A stretch of 64,000 bases of DNA from Glycomyces lechevalierae (GCF_027622945.1 NZ_JAPZVQ010000003.1:419459-483458); one strand, 5' to 3'; shown: positions 39,951-49,330, counted from the stretch's first letter. Notes: generated by a model not told the origin, from the sequence alone. Program-made: numbers and translations.

Positions 39951-40709
39951 CTACTGAAGCAGCATGTCGCGCAAGGTGTCCGAGCCCTTGAAACCAATCG
40001 CATCGGCGTACCGCTCCATGGAACCGAAGCGGGCGTTGATCTCCGCGATGGTCTGGCGCATCGCCTCGGCCGGGGTGCCCAGGCCGCCCTCGACCTCGGG
40101 CTTGCCGTAGTGCTCGTCGCGCCACGCGCGCCAGCGCGCCGAACCGAAGCTGGTGAGCGCGTAGTCGGCCGCGATGTCCTCCTCGTCGACCCCGAGGATC
40201 GAGAGCAGGACGGCCGCGATGATCCCGGTGCGGTCCTTCCCGGCCATGCAGTGGAAGACCACCGGCTCGCCGCTCGCGATCACCTCGAGCGTGTCGCGCA
40301 CCGAGTGGTACCCGGACTCCATCATCCCGGTGTACCGGTGCCGCAGGAACTTGACGAGCTCGGCCTCGTCGGTGATGCCGCTCGTGCGGACGCCGATGCT
40401 CTCCCACTTGATGTGCAGCATCTCGAAGTGGTGGAACTCGACGCCGTCGACGTCGGGGAACTTCGCGGACTCGTCCCACTCCTCGGCCCGGCGCAGGTCG
40501 ATGACGTGCTTGATCCCGAGGTGGTTCACGACGTGGTCGATGTCGGCCTCGGTCGCGTTGCCGAAGTTGTCGGAGCGGTAGACCTGGCCGGTCTTGACCT
40601 TCTTGCCGTCGAGGGCGTTCCAGCCGCCCACGTCACGGAGGTTGAACACGTTCACGGTCGGGATGAACTGCGGGGGAAGCGTCTCCAGCGGGTCGTTCTC
40701 GAAGACCAT
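39951..40709 (-). CDS. Tyrosine/lipid-type phosphatase (DSP family)
   Basis: 252 residues with the Cys-based phosphatase loop HCMAGKDRTGI and the upstream NLRDVGGW and VYRSDNF segments typical of bacterial Tyr-phosphatase-3 proteins, related to mycobacterial PtpB/LipA-type phosphatases. It may act on phosphotyrosine or phosphoinositides. GAAAGGAAGG lies a little upstream of the ATG. Single gene. Confidence 0.88.
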   Translation of the reverse strand: MVFENDPLETLPPQFIPTVNVFNLRDVGGWNALDGKKVKTGQVYRSDNFGNATEADIDHVVNHLGIKHVIDLRRAEEWDESAKFPDVDGVEFHHFEMLHIKWESIGVRTSGITDEAELVKFLRHRYTGMMESGYHSVRDTLEVIASGEPVVFHCMAGKDRTGIIAAVLLSILGVDEEDIAADYALTSFGSARWRAWRDEHYGKPEVEGGLGTPAEAMRQTIAEINARFGSMERYADAIGFKGSDTLRDMLLQ

Positions 40710-40766
40710 CGGCGTCTGCCTTCCTTTCGTCGGGGTGCGCGGCGGGGAACGGCTGCGGGCAAAGCG

Positions 40767-40797
40767 AACGGCGTGAACCGGATCGGTCCACGCCGTT
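40767..40797 (-). terminator. Hairpin terminator after the DUF349 gene
   Basis: 13-position stem (40767-40779 with 40785-40797, one mismatch) and a 5-base loop, downstream of the DUF349 stop on the minus strand. Confidence 0.6.
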
Positions 40798-40878
40798 GTA
40801 GCCCTGTCCCATTATCCCGATCCGTCCGCGAACGCGCTCACGCGTTTCCGCAAACCCCGGGACAACGGCGGGTATCGC

Positions 40879-42096
40879 CTACTTGGTGCCCTCGGCCAAA
40901 GCTAGGAACTGCTTCTTGCTGGCCAGGTCCGCTTCCGCCTTCTTGATGCGGCCCGCGTTCCCGTCGGCCTTGGCGCGCTCGAGCTTCTCCTCGGCCTCGG
41001 CGACCTGCTGGCGCATCTGGAGCAGCAGCGGGTTCTTCTCGACCGGGACCTTGCGCCAGGCGGTGTCCAGCGCGTCGCGGAGCTTGTCCTCGACGTTGCG
41101 CAGGCGCCGCTGCAGCTTGGCCTGGTTCTTGCGCGGGACCGCACCGATGTCGTGCCAGCCGGCCTGCAGCTCGCGGAACGCGTTCTGCGCGGCCTTCGGG
41201 TCGGCCTCGATGTCCAGCGCCTCAGCCTGCTTCAGCAGCTCTTCCTTCGCGGCCTGGTTGGCGTCGAGCTCCGCGTCGCGGGCCGAGAAGACCTCGGAGC
41301 GGGCGTTGAAGAACACGTCCTGCGCGGCCCGGAACCGCTTCCAGGCCTTCTGCTCGGCGTCGGGAGCCAGTCGCCCGGCGTCCTTCCACTCGGCCATGAG
41401 GCCCTTGAGCGCGTCGGCGGTCGGTCCCCAGTCGGTCGAGGTCGACAGCGCCTCGGCGCGGGCGATCAGCTCTTCCTTCTTCGACGCGATGACCTTGCGC
41501 TCGGCGTCGAGCTGCGAGAAGTACGCGCCGCGGTGGCGCGTGAACGTGTCGCGCGCGGACGAGAACCGGCGCCACAGCTTCTGGTCGGTCTTCCGGTCGA
41601 CCCCGTGGATCGCCTTCCACTCCTCGATCATCTCCGAGAAGCGGGCGCCCGAGGCCTTCCAGTGGCTGTCCTTCGCCGCGAGCTCCTCCGCCTCGGCCAC
41701 CAGGGCCTCCTTGGCGGCGACCGCTTCGGCGCGCTCGGCGTCCTTCGCGGCCTTGAACTCGCCGAGCTTGTCGTCGGCGTGCTTCGAGAGGCCGTCGAGA
41801 CGCGCGGCGAGGCCGTCGACGTCCCCGACCACGGCCGCGGTGTCGAGCCCTTCGCGGAGCTTGCGCAGCTGCGAGGCGGCCTGCTCGACGTCGGCGGACT
41901 CCGAGTTCAGCCGGGCGGCGATGAGATCGACTTCGACCACGAGGTCGGCGTACTTGCGCGCGAAGTGCGCGAGGCCCTCCTCGGTGGAGCCGGCCTGCCA
42001 CGAGCCGACCGCGCGCTCGCCGGAGGAGGTTTTCACATAGACCGTGCCGTCGGCGTCAACGCGGCCGAAGCTGGTCCAGTCTCCGAGGTCACTCAT
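40879..42096 (-). CDS. DUF349 coiled-coil protein
   Basis: 405 residues, nearly all helical. Three DUF349 repeats can be read by their basic-aromatic cores: LWRRFSSARDTFTRHR, AWKRFRAAQDVFFNAR and KLQRRLRNVEDKL. A short beta-rich start (WTSFGRVDADGTVYVKTSSGER) precedes the coiled coil, and the C-terminus is a Lys/Glu-rich helix. Function is not established. In actinobacteria this protein is often encoded beside miaA, as here, transcribed divergently from it. Confidence 0.85.
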   Translation of the reverse strand: MSDLGDWTSFGRVDADGTVYVKTSSGERAVGSWQAGSTEEGLAHFARKYADLVVEVDLIAARLNSESADVEQAASQLRKLREGLDTAAVVGDVDGLAARLDGLSKHADDKLGEFKAAKDAERAEAVAAKEALVAEAEELAAKDSHWKASGARFSEMIEEWKAIHGVDRKTDQKLWRRFSSARDTFTRHRGAYFSQLDAERKVIASKKEELIARAEALSTSTDWGPTADALKGLMAEWKDAGRLAPDAEQKAWKRFRAAQDVFFNARSEVFSARDAELDANQAAKEELLKQAEALDIEADPKAAQNAFRELQAGWHDIGAVPRKNQAKLQRRLRNVEDKLRDALDTAWRKVPVEKNPLLLQMRQQVAEAEEKLERAKADGNAGRIKKAEADLASKKQFLALAEGTK

Positions 42097-42212
42097 CGCG
42101 GTAATCTCAAATCCTTCACACGAACTTAGGGACGTACTTCCCGTACCTTACGGTGGTTGACGGGTAGCCGCCACCCGGGCGGTGCCGACACGAAACCAAA
42201 GGGGAAGTTCAG

Positions 42213-43163
42213 TTGGGCTCTGCATCGCGCGCTGGCGGCCTCCCCACCCTACAGCCGCCGGTGATCGCCGTCGTAGGGCCCACCGCAGCCGGGAAGACCG
42301 CGCTGTCGGTCGCGCTCGCCGAAACGCTCGGCGGCGAGGTCGTGAACGCCGACTCGATGCAGCTCTACCGGGGCATGGACATCGGCACCGCGAAGATCAC
42401 CGAGGCCGAGAAGCGCGGTATCCCGCACCATGTCTTCGACGTCCTGGAGGTCACCGAACCCGCCGATGTGGCCAGTTACCAGCGCCTCGCCCGCGAGGCG
42501 ATCGCCGACATCCGCGCCCGCGGCATGCGCCCGGTCCTCGTGGGCGGCTCGGGCCTGTACGTGCAGGCCGCGCTCGACGAGATGGACTTCCCCGGCACCG
42601 ACCCCGAGATCCGCGCCCGGCTCGAAGCCGACCTCGAACGCGAGGGCTCGGCCGCGCTCTGGGAGCGCCTGAAGACCCTCGACGCGGCCGCCGCGAAGGC
42701 GATCCTGCCCTCGAACGGCCGCCGCGTCGTGCGCGCCCTCGAAGTCGTGGAGCTCACCGGCTCCTTCACCGCGAGCCTGCCCGAACCGAAGGCCCACCTC
42801 GACGCGGTCCGCATCGGCGTCGACCTCGACACCCCGGCCCTCGACGAGCGGATCGCGCAACGCGTCCAGCACATGTGGGACGCCGGACTCCTCGACGAGG
42901 TCCGCGACCTCGAAGCGAAGGGCCTGCGCGAGGGCCGCACCGCGTCCCGCGCCCTCGGCTACCAGCAGGTGCTCGCCCATTTCGCGGGGGAGTACGACGA
43001 GGCCGAGGCCTTCCGCCTCACCGCGCAGGGCACGCGCCGGTTCGTGCGCCGCCAGCGCTCCTGGTTCAAAAGGGACGGCCGCATCGAGTGGTTCGATGCG
43101 GCCGATCCGGAGCTGTTCCCGCTCGTCCTCGCGAAGATCGAGGCGCGAACGATGAGCGCTTAA
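42213..43163 (+). CDS. miaA: tRNA dimethylallyltransferase MiaA
   Basis: 316-residue enzyme adding the dimethylallyl group to A37 of tRNA, the step before MiaB. P-loop VVGPTAAGKTALS, the NADSMQLYRGMDIGTAKI segment and GGSGLYVQAAL are present, as are RRVVRALEV and SRALGYQQVLAHF. It starts with TTG at 42213, with AAAGGGGA upstream; no ATG or GTG fits. Its stop codon overlaps the stop of the convergent aldo-keto reductase (TTAA). Confidence 0.94.
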   Translation: MGSASRAGGLPTLQPPVIAVVGPTAAGKTALSVALAETLGGEVVNADSMQLYRGMDIGTAKITEAEKRGIPHHVFDVLEVTEPADVASYQRLAREAIADIRARGMRPVLVGGSGLYVQAALDEMDFPGTDPEIRARLEADLEREGSAALWERLKTLDAAAAKAILPSNGRRVVRALEVVELTGSFTASLPEPKAHLDAVRIGVDLDTPALDERIAQRVQHMWDAGLLDEVRDLEAKGLREGRTASRALGYQQVLAHFAGEYDEAEAFRLTAQGTRRFVRRQRSWFKRDGRIEWFDAADPELFPLVLAKIEARTMSA

Positions 43164-44155
43164 GCGCGCGGGTTCGGCGCCGTGGTCTCCTTCGGGTCGG
43201 TCACGGAGACCGGCTCGAGGAGCTTGTTGATCTTCTCCATGACCTCGTCGTCGAGCTCGACGCCGACGGCCTTGACGTTCTCGGCGACCTGCTCGGGGCG
43301 GGTCGCGCCGATGATCGCGGCGGAGACGTTCGAGTTCTGCAGCACCCACGCGAGGCTGAGCTGGGCGATGGTGAGGCCGAGCTCCTCGGCGATCGGGCCG
43401 AGCTGCTGGACGCGCTCGAGCACGTCGTCGTTCATCCAGCCCTCGACGAACCGCCCGAACTTCGGGTCGGCGCCGCGCGAGCCCGCCGGAGCGGCCTGGC
43501 CCGGCTTGTACTTGCCGGAGAGGATGCCGCCGGCCAGCGGGGACCAGACGATCTGGCCGATGCCCAGCTCCTCGGAGGCCGGGACGACCTCGGCCTCGAT
43601 GACCCGCCACAGGGCGGAGTACTGCGGCTGGCTCGACACGAGCTGGATCTTCAGCTCCTTGGCGAGCTCGGCGCCGGCGCGGATCTGGTCGGCGGTCCAC
43701 TCGGAGACGCCGATGTAGTGGGCCTTGCCGGCGTGCACGACGTCTGCGAACGCCTGCATGGTCTCCTCGAGCGGCGTCTCGACGTCCCAGCGGTGGGCCT
43801 GGTACAGCTCGACGCGGTCGGTCTGCAGACGCTGGAGCGAGTTGTCGATGGACTCCTTGATGTGCTTGGCGGAGAGGCCCCGGTCGTTCTTGCCCGGGCC
43901 CATCGGCCAGTACACCTTGGTGAAGATCTCCAGCCCATCGCGGCGCTGGTCCTTGAGCGCGCGGCCCAGGACCTCTTCAGCGGCGCCCTGCGCGTAGACG
44001 TCGGCGGTGTCGAAGGTGGTGATGCCGGCATCGAGGGCGGCGTTCACGCACGCGACGGCGGCGTCCTCTTCCACCTGCCCGCCGTGGGTGATCCAGTTGC
44101 CGTAGACCAGTTCGGAAATGACGAGGCCTGAGCGGCCGAGATGACGAAACTCCAT
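43160..44155 (-). CDS. Aldo-keto reductase (potassium-channel beta-subunit-like)
   Basis: 331-residue NADPH-dependent reductase. The catalytic residues are seen in FDTADVYAQG (Asp, Tyr), IFTKVYWP (Lys) and YQAHRWD (His), with the cofactor tail AAIIGATRPEQVAENVKAVG. It starts at MEFRHLGRSGL (ATG 44153-44155). A TnpB element ends about 30 bases upstream, so its promoter was probably displaced or is now supplied by the insertion. It converges on miaA with no space between the stop codons. Confidence 0.9.
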   Translation of the reverse strand: MEFRHLGRSGLVISELVYGNWITHGGQVEEDAAVACVNAALDAGITTFDTADVYAQGAAEEVLGRALKDQRRDGLEIFTKVYWPMGPGKNDRGLSAKHIKESIDNSLQRLQTDRVELYQAHRWDVETPLEETMQAFADVVHAGKAHYIGVSEWTADQIRAGAELAKELKIQLVSSQPQYSALWRVIEAEVVPASEELGIGQIVWSPLAGGILSGKYKPGQAAPAGSRGADPKFGRFVEGWMNDDVLERVQQLGPIAEELGLTIAQLSLAWVLQNSNVSAAIIGATRPEQVAENVKAVGVELDDEVMEKINKLLEPVSVTDPKETTAPNPRA

Positions 44156-44184
44156 GCTCAAGAGATTACCTGCCGTGCGGCTAG

Positions 44185-44360
44185 CTTGACGTCCTCCGTG
44201 TCGTGAACGACATGGACTCCCGGCTCGCCTACCGTGGCTCCCTGCGGGCCCCGGTGGGTCTACGGGTGGGTTCTCGCATCCTTCCCGGCCATGCGGCAGG
44301 GTTTTGTGGGCATTGCCGCACCTGACAGACGCCAGGCCCGGTCTCCCGGAGAGGTTAGCC
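44185..44360 (-). ncRNA. Candidate guide (omega) RNA of the TnpB element
   Basis: TnpB nucleases use an RNA made from the 3' end of their own gene and the right end of the element. Here the 175 bases after the tnpB stop contain stems TGCGGCA/TGCCGCA and GTCGT/ACGAC and end at the element boundary, beyond which the guide would be the aldo-keto reductase leader. Position is inferred from the family, not from a matched model. Confidence 0.4.
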
Positions 44361-45626
44361 TCCAGTTCCATCCCTCAACGAGCGTTTATCGGCACTCTCC
44401 GGTTTCACGCCACGATCAGCGCTACTTCGTCCCTCGGCGAGCTTCTTGCTCATGGTCTCTTGCCGTTCGGCCAGGATCCGACGACCCTCTCTGCGGATAT
44501 TGATCTCCGCGTTCCGGTCCCGTTCGTGCGTGACCCCGCACGGACACGACCACGACCGGATCCGCAACCCCCGCTGCCCTTTCGGGCCGGTGACCGCCCC
44601 GCAACTCGAACACAGCTGCGTGGACGGAAACCACCGATCGATGCTCACGTAGTCGCGACCGTACCGGTCGCACTTGGACTCCAGCAGCCGCAGGAATGAC
44701 CCCCACGATGCGTCTTGCACCGATTTCGCGGCGCGCCCACGAGAGAGTCCCAGTACAGCGAGGTCTTCGACGACGACCGCTTGGTTATCGCGGACGACGC
44801 GAGTACTCAGCTGCTCCAGGAAATCGTCCCGCTGATTCGCAATCCGCTCATGCCATCGCGCGACCTTGACCCGCTGCGCCTCCCGGCGCCTTGAACCCTT
44901 CTTCGCCCGCGCGAACTTGCGCTGCAACCGGGCCAGCTTCACCTCGCCCTTGCCATAGAACCTCGGGTTCGGTACCGCGTTCCCATCGCGCAGGACCGCG
45001 AAGTCCTTCAACCCCAAGTCGATCCCTGTGTCCCTCGGGGTCGGCGGGAGGGTGTCGTCGTCCTCGGTGGTGTAGCAGAAGGACACGAAGAACTTTCCCG
45101 ACGCCTTGCGGATGATCGTCACCGAGCTCGGTTCCGCCGGGAGCCGGATCGACCTTCCAGCGGGGTCCTTCAATGACCAGCGCACTCGGAGATCGCCGAT
45201 CTTCGCCAGATACAAGCGGCCGTTCCGCCGCAGCTTGAAGCCGTTGCGCGCGAACCTGGCCGACTGTCGGCCATGCTTTGATTTGAATCGCGGCGCACCG
45301 ACCCTGCGGCCTTTGCGTTTGCCCGAGAGAGAAGCGAAGAAGTTGTTGCGGGCGGTCCGCAGGTCATTGAGGGACTGCTGCAAGGCCGCGTTCGACACCT
45401 CGCACAGGAACGCCCGCTCCGGGGTCCGCTTCGCCAGCGTCGTCACCTGCTTGACCACGTCACCGAACCTCGAAGCAGGCACCCCGGACCGGTAAGCGTC
45501 CAAGAACACACCGAGCGCGTCATTCCACACCAGGCGAGCGCACCCGAATGTCTTCGCCAACATCGCACGCTGAGGCGCGGACGGGTATACCCGAAACTCC
45601 GCCCGTCTCGTCATGCTCATGCCCAT
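44355..45626 (-). CDS. tnpB: TnpB RNA-guided endonuclease
   Basis: About 423 residues. The helix-turn-helix N-terminus (FRVYPSAPQRAMLAKTFGCARLVWNDAL) is followed by the RuvC nuclease with Asp203 (GIDLGLKDFAV), Glu287 (VVVEDLAVLGL) and Asp370 (HERDRNAEINI), all present. The zinc finger has Cys339/Cys342 but its second half is Cys-Pro-Cys (361/363), one residue shorter than the usual CPxC. Exact start uncertain (three ATGs at 45612-45626). It looks full length and possibly active. Confidence 0.88.
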   Translation of the reverse strand: MGMSMTRRAEFRVYPSAPQRAMLAKTFGCARLVWNDALGVFLDAYRSGVPASRFGDVVKQVTTLAKRTPERAFLCEVSNAALQQSLNDLRTARNNFFASLSGKRKGRRVGAPRFKSKHGRQSARFARNGFKLRRNGRLYLAKIGDLRVRWSLKDPAGRSIRLPAEPSSVTIIRKASGKFFVSFCYTTEDDDTLPPTPRDTGIDLGLKDFAVLRDGNAVPNPRFYGKGEVKLARLQRKFARAKKGSRRREAQRVKVARWHERIANQRDDFLEQLSTRVVRDNQAVVVEDLAVLGLSRGRAAKSVQDASWGSFLRLLESKCDRYGRDYVSIDRWFPSTQLCSSCGAVTGPKGQRGLRIRSWSCPCGVTHERDRNAEINIRREGRRILAERQETMSKKLAEGRSSADRGVKPESADKRSLRDGTGG

Positions 45627-45697
45627 CACGCTAACCCAAGGGTCCGACATGCCTCACGTGGTAACAGCGACCGGCGCGGTCGGCGAGTTGCGGGCCA

Positions 45698-46777
45698 TTA
45701 GAGCGGCCCGTCGTCGATCGAGACGGCCGCGTCCAACGTCCGGAGGGCCTCGGCCCGGTCGACCCGGAGCGGCACGATCTCGTTGCCGTCCAAGCCGAGT
45801 GCGCCCCACGAGTACCCGTCGGAGGCGAGGAATCCGGACGGGTGCACCTCGACGCGCTGGTACCGCGGGGGCACCACGACGCGCCCGGATCTGTGGACCA
45901 CGAGCACGCGCCCGCGCTGGGCGGCGACGGCGACGCCGTTCACGAAACCGGTGACGGTGCGCCCGTCGGCGGTCGGGGTCTCCATGGAGCTGTAGAGCAT
46001 CGGCACGACGACGGTCCCGGTGCGGTCGATCGCGCCCCAGTCGGCCTGGCACACGGCCGCGACGCCGCCGCGGAAGTCCCCGGCCTGGCTGAACGCGGCC
46101 TGCACGACGGGCCGCCCGTCCACGCCGAGGTACCCGAAGCGGCCGGTCTGCGGGTCCTGGAACCGGTCGGGCGCGGGGTGCCCGGCGCGTTCGGGCCAGC
46201 CGCGCGGCGGCGGCCCGAACCCGGCCTTCGCGGCGTGCTCCTCGATGAGTGAGAGCGCGGTCTCGACGATCTGCATGACGAACCCGTGCGGGTTCTGCTC
46301 GGAGGCGCGCTGCACGTGGATGAGGGATTCGGTGATGCGGCCCTGCGCGATGCACGAGAGCCCGGCGTAGGCCCGCACGGCGCCGGTGAGCGTTCGCGGC
46401 AGCTCGCCGGCCTCGGCGAGCGCGAAGAGCTGGTCGGCCTCTTCGTAGCGGCCGCGCACGCGCAGGACCTGCGCGAGGCGGGCGCGGGCGGGGGCCAGGA
46501 GCAGGTCGGCGCCGACGGCTTCGGCGTATTTGACGGCGGCGACGGCGTCCACTTCGGCGCCGTCGAAGTCGCCGAGGACGCGGAGGATCACGGCCCGCAC
46601 GCCGAGCAGCCGGGACTGGTCGGCCTCGGCTGCGGCGCGGGCGAGCCGCATGGTGGCCTCTTCGCGGATCTGCTGGAGGGCGACGGTGTCGGCGATGGCG
46701 TGCCGCATGGTCGCGCGATCGAGGGGGCCGAGGGCGCGGAACAGCCCCGCCCGCAAGTCCACCGCGACATCCACCAC
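45698..46777 (-). CDS. TPR and WG-repeat protein
   Basis: 359 residues. The first 180 are helical repeats of TPR type (ARARLAQVLRVRGRYEEADQLFALAE, GLSCIAQGRITESLIHVQRA). From about residue 205, WG beta-repeats follow (FGYLGVDGRPVVQAAFSQAGDF, WGAIDRTGTVVVPMLY, WGALGLDGNEIVPL). This suggests a binding or scaffold protein; no enzyme site is visible. It starts with GTG at 46777 or the adjacent GTG. The TnpB element inserted just after its stop codon. Confidence 0.78.
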   Translation of the reverse strand: MVDVAVDLRAGLFRALGPLDRATMRHAIADTVALQQIREEATMRLARAAAEADQSRLLGVRAVILRVLGDFDGAEVDAVAAVKYAEAVGADLLLAPARARLAQVLRVRGRYEEADQLFALAEAGELPRTLTGAVRAYAGLSCIAQGRITESLIHVQRASEQNPHGFVMQIVETALSLIEEHAAKAGFGPPPRGWPERAGHPAPDRFQDPQTGRFGYLGVDGRPVVQAAFSQAGDFRGGVAAVCQADWGAIDRTGTVVVPMLYSSMETPTADGRTVTGFVNGVAVAAQRGRVLVVHRSGRVVVPPRYQRVEVHPSGFLASDGYSWGALGLDGNEIVPLRVDRAEALRTLDAAVSIDDGPL

Positions 46778-46941
46778 GTTGACTACTTTCCGGGGTCAGA
46801 GAGGGCTACGACATTTCGAGGGTAAGCCATGGGGGACCCGGGGACGACAGCAGAACGATCCCGGGCGGAACCGGTGCGAAGCGGACAAGTCCTTCGACGA
46901 CGCCTGCGTGTCGTCGATGTGTGGAGCCGGTCCGCCCGGGC

Positions 46942-47598
46942 CTACTTGACGACCTTGCCGAGGTCGTCTTCCTTGGCCTTGTAGCTCATGCGGGGGCGCG
47001 GGTTGCGCATCGAGCGGGGCATGATGCTCCGCTGGATCGCGTACCAGTACAGGCCGCCCATGCGCTGGTCGGTCTTCGGGAAGCGCTTGAGCACGATGCG
47101 CTTCACGCGGCGCGTGAGCAGGACCGATTCGAGGACGATCACGGCCGTCAGCGCGATGAGCGCGATGAACAGGTAGCTCTGGAGCTGCACGGAGCCGGAG
47201 GTGGAGAGGATCAGGATGGCGAACGCGCCGAACATGTAGTACTGGCCGATGGACCAGCGGGCGTCCACGATGTCGCGGACCAGGAGCTTCTCGGCGCCCC
47301 GGTCGCGCGGGAGGTGGTACTTGTCGAAGAGCGGGTCGCCCTTCCACTGGCCCTCGGCGATGCGGGCGCGCTCGTTGCGGAGGTCTTCGCGCGCCTGCTT
47401 CTTCTGCTCTTTGGTGAGCGGGCCGGCCTTCTTCTGGGCCGCCCGCTTCTCCTTCGCGGTCATCGGGGGGTTGACGGGAGGGCGCGCCTTGGACTGGTTG
47501 GGCCGCTTGGGAGTGGCCTTCCCCTTCTTGTCGGTGGCGGAAGCCGTCTGGGTCTCCTCGGGAGCAGGTGTCTCCGCCTGCACGGACTTCTTCGCCAC
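46942..47598 (-). CDS. DUF3043 membrane protein
   Basis: 218 residues: a Lys/Glu/Pro-rich cytoplasmic N-terminus with KRPNQSKARPPVNPPMTAKEKRAAQKKA, then FDKYHLPRDRGAEKLLVRDIVDARWSIGQYYMFGA and two membrane segments, and a basic C-terminal tail. This is the layout of the actinobacterial DUF3043 family, of unknown role. GTG at 47598 is chosen for MAKKSVQAE; a longer frame to 47643 exists. Confidence 0.8.
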   Translation of the reverse strand: MAKKSVQAETPAPEETQTASATDKKGKATPKRPNQSKARPPVNPPMTAKEKRAAQKKAGPLTKEQKKQAREDLRNERARIAEGQWKGDPLFDKYHLPRDRGAEKLLVRDIVDARWSIGQYYMFGAFAILILSTSGSVQLQSYLFIALIALTAVIVLESVLLTRRVKRIVLKRFPKTDQRMGGLYWYAIQRSIMPRSMRNPRPRMSYKAKEDDLGKVVK

Positions 47599-47690
47599 GG
47601 ACGTAAGGCCTTCCTCGACTCGCTGCGGGATGCTGCCCTCCAAGCATACCTACGCGTCTTCGGGCAGCTCCGGCTCAGCCGCGGAGGGTG

Positions 47691-49058
47691 TCAGACGCCC
47701 GCCTTCGCGGCGGGCCGCTCGATCTTCGCGCCGAGCCCGAGGAGCTTCGACTCGAAGTTCTCGTAGCCGCGGGTGATGTAGCGGTCGACGCCGTAGACGC
47801 GCGAGGTGCCCTCGGCGGCCATGGCGGCGATGAGGTGGCTGAAGCCGGCGCGCAGGTCGGGGATCTGGAGGTCCGCGGCGTGCAGCTTCGAGGGCCCGGC
47901 GATGACGGCCGAGTGCAGGAAGTTGCGGCGGCCCCAGCGGCACGGCGTGCCGCCCAGGCAGTCGGAGTACAGCTCGATGTTGGCGCCCATGCGGCGCAGC
48001 TCGGAGGTGTAGCCGAAGCGGTTCTCGTACACGGTCTCGTGCATGATCGACAGGCCGTCGGCCTGGGTGAGCGCCACGACGATCGGCTGCTGCCAGTCGG
48101 TCATGAGCCCGGGGTGCACGTCGGTCTCGAGCGCGACCGGCTTGAGCGGGGTGCCCGGGTGCCAGAAGCGGATGCCGCCCTCGATCGGGTCGTCGTTCAC
48201 CTCGTACGCGCCGCCGATGGAGCGGAACACGTTGAGGAAGGTCATCATGTCGGCCTGCTGGGCGCCGCGCACGTACACGCTGCCCTGGGTGGCGAGCGCC
48301 GCCGAGGCCCACGAGGCGGCCTCGATGCGGTCGGGCAGGGCCCGGTGCGAGTAGCCCTTGAGCTCGTCCACGCCCACGATCTCGATCACGCGGTTGGTGT
48401 GGACCTTGATGATCGCCCCCATCTTCTGCAGGATGCAGATGAGGTCGATGATCTCGGGCTCGATCGCGGCGTTGCGCAGCTCGGTGGTGCCCTTGGCCAT
48501 CACGGCGGTGAGCAGGACCTGCTCGGTGGCGCCGACGGACGGGAACTCAAGCTCGTAGCGGATGCCGTGGAGGCCGTTGGGGGCCGACAGGTGCGTGCCG
48601 TCGGCGCTCTTCTCGACGACGGCGCCGAACTTGCGGAGCGCGTCGAGGTGGAAGTCGATGGGGCGGCCGCCGATGTTGCACCCGCCGAGGTCGGGGATGA
48701 AGGCGCGGCCGAGGCGGTGCAGGAGGGGCCCGCACAGGAGGATCGGGATGCGGCTGGTCCCGGCGTGGACGTTGATCTCCTCGACGCCGGCGGACTCGAC
48801 CGAGGTGGGGTCCATGTAGAGCGTGTCGCCGTCGAGTTCGACGTCGACGCCGTGGACGCGGAGGAGGCCCGTCACGACCTCGACGTCGCGGATCGCGGGC
48901 ACCGAGCGCAGGACCGAGGGGGAGGTCCCGAGGAGGGCGGCGACCATGGCCTTGGAGACGAGGTTCTTCGCACCGCGGACCTGGACCTCCCCTTCGAGGG
49001 GGGTGCCGCCGTGGATGATCAACATGTCTTCAGAAGGGGTGGCGTCGGTGCTGCTCAA
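47691..49058 (-). CDS. murA: UDP-N-acetylglucosamine 1-carboxyvinyltransferase
   Basis: 455-residue enzyme transferring enolpyruvate to UDP-GlcNAc, the first committed step of peptidoglycan synthesis. GGTPLEGEVQVRGAKNLVSKAM opens the fold, and the active-site loop reads GGCNIGGRPIDFH, with the catalytic Cys rather than the Asp found in mycobacteria. Fosfomycin sensitivity is therefore possible at the target level. The TTG at 49056-49058 has GAGGAG 5 bases upstream, and no ATG gives the full N-terminus. Confidence 0.93.
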   Translation of the reverse strand: MSSTDATPSEDMLIIHGGTPLEGEVQVRGAKNLVSKAMVAALLGTSPSVLRSVPAIRDVEVVTGLLRVHGVDVELDGDTLYMDPTSVESAGVEEINVHAGTSRIPILLCGPLLHRLGRAFIPDLGGCNIGGRPIDFHLDALRKFGAVVEKSADGTHLSAPNGLHGIRYELEFPSVGATEQVLLTAVMAKGTTELRNAAIEPEIIDLICILQKMGAIIKVHTNRVIEIVGVDELKGYSHRALPDRIEAASWASAALATQGSVYVRGAQQADMMTFLNVFRSIGGAYEVNDDPIEGGIRFWHPGTPLKPVALETDVHPGLMTDWQQPIVVALTQADGLSIMHETVYENRFGYTSELRRMGANIELYSDCLGGTPCRWGRRNFLHSAVIAGPSKLHAADLQIPDLRAGFSHLIAAMAAEGTSRVYGVDRYITRGYENFESKLLGLGAKIERPAAKAGV

Positions 49059-49268
49059 GAGGTCTCCTCGGTGGGTGGAGTTCTGGGACTGAGGCCGGGA
49101 ACGTGATGGAGCGAATCGTAGAGCGCCGTACACCTTGTATTCGCTCGGCGGACCAACGATAACGGAACGGCCACGGGAAAAACGCCCAGGTAGCGACATA
49201 ACCCACGGTGATCATGCGCACCTGAAACCGCGCAACGACCGAACCGGGCAAAGCGTGTGGAACGCCCG

Positions 49269-49313
49269 CGCGGGCCGCTTCGCGTCCCTGAGAGGGACAC
49301 GCCGCGGCCCGCG
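49269..49313 (-). terminator. Hairpin terminator after nadA
   Basis: Outer 10-base perfect stem CGCGGGCCGC (49269-49278) with 49304-49313, and an inner stem GTCCCT/AGGGAC. It lies just downstream of the nadA stop. Confidence 0.65.
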
Positions 49314-49330
49314 TCGGGGGTTGCAGTGAC

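Larger units (their letters stand above)
44185..45660 (-). mobile_element. Solitary IS200/IS605-type TnpB element
   Basis: tnpB with non-coding ends and no TnpA transposase. The right end, read on the minus strand, carries a hairpin GTCGT-TC-ACGAC and then ACGGAGGACGTCAAG before host sequence. At the left end TTAC (45661-45664, minus strand) directly precedes CACGTGAGGCATG, resembling the tetranucleotide after which such elements insert. Boundaries are inferred and good to within about 20 bases. It lies between an aldo-keto reductase and a WG-repeat protein. Confidence 0.6.
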
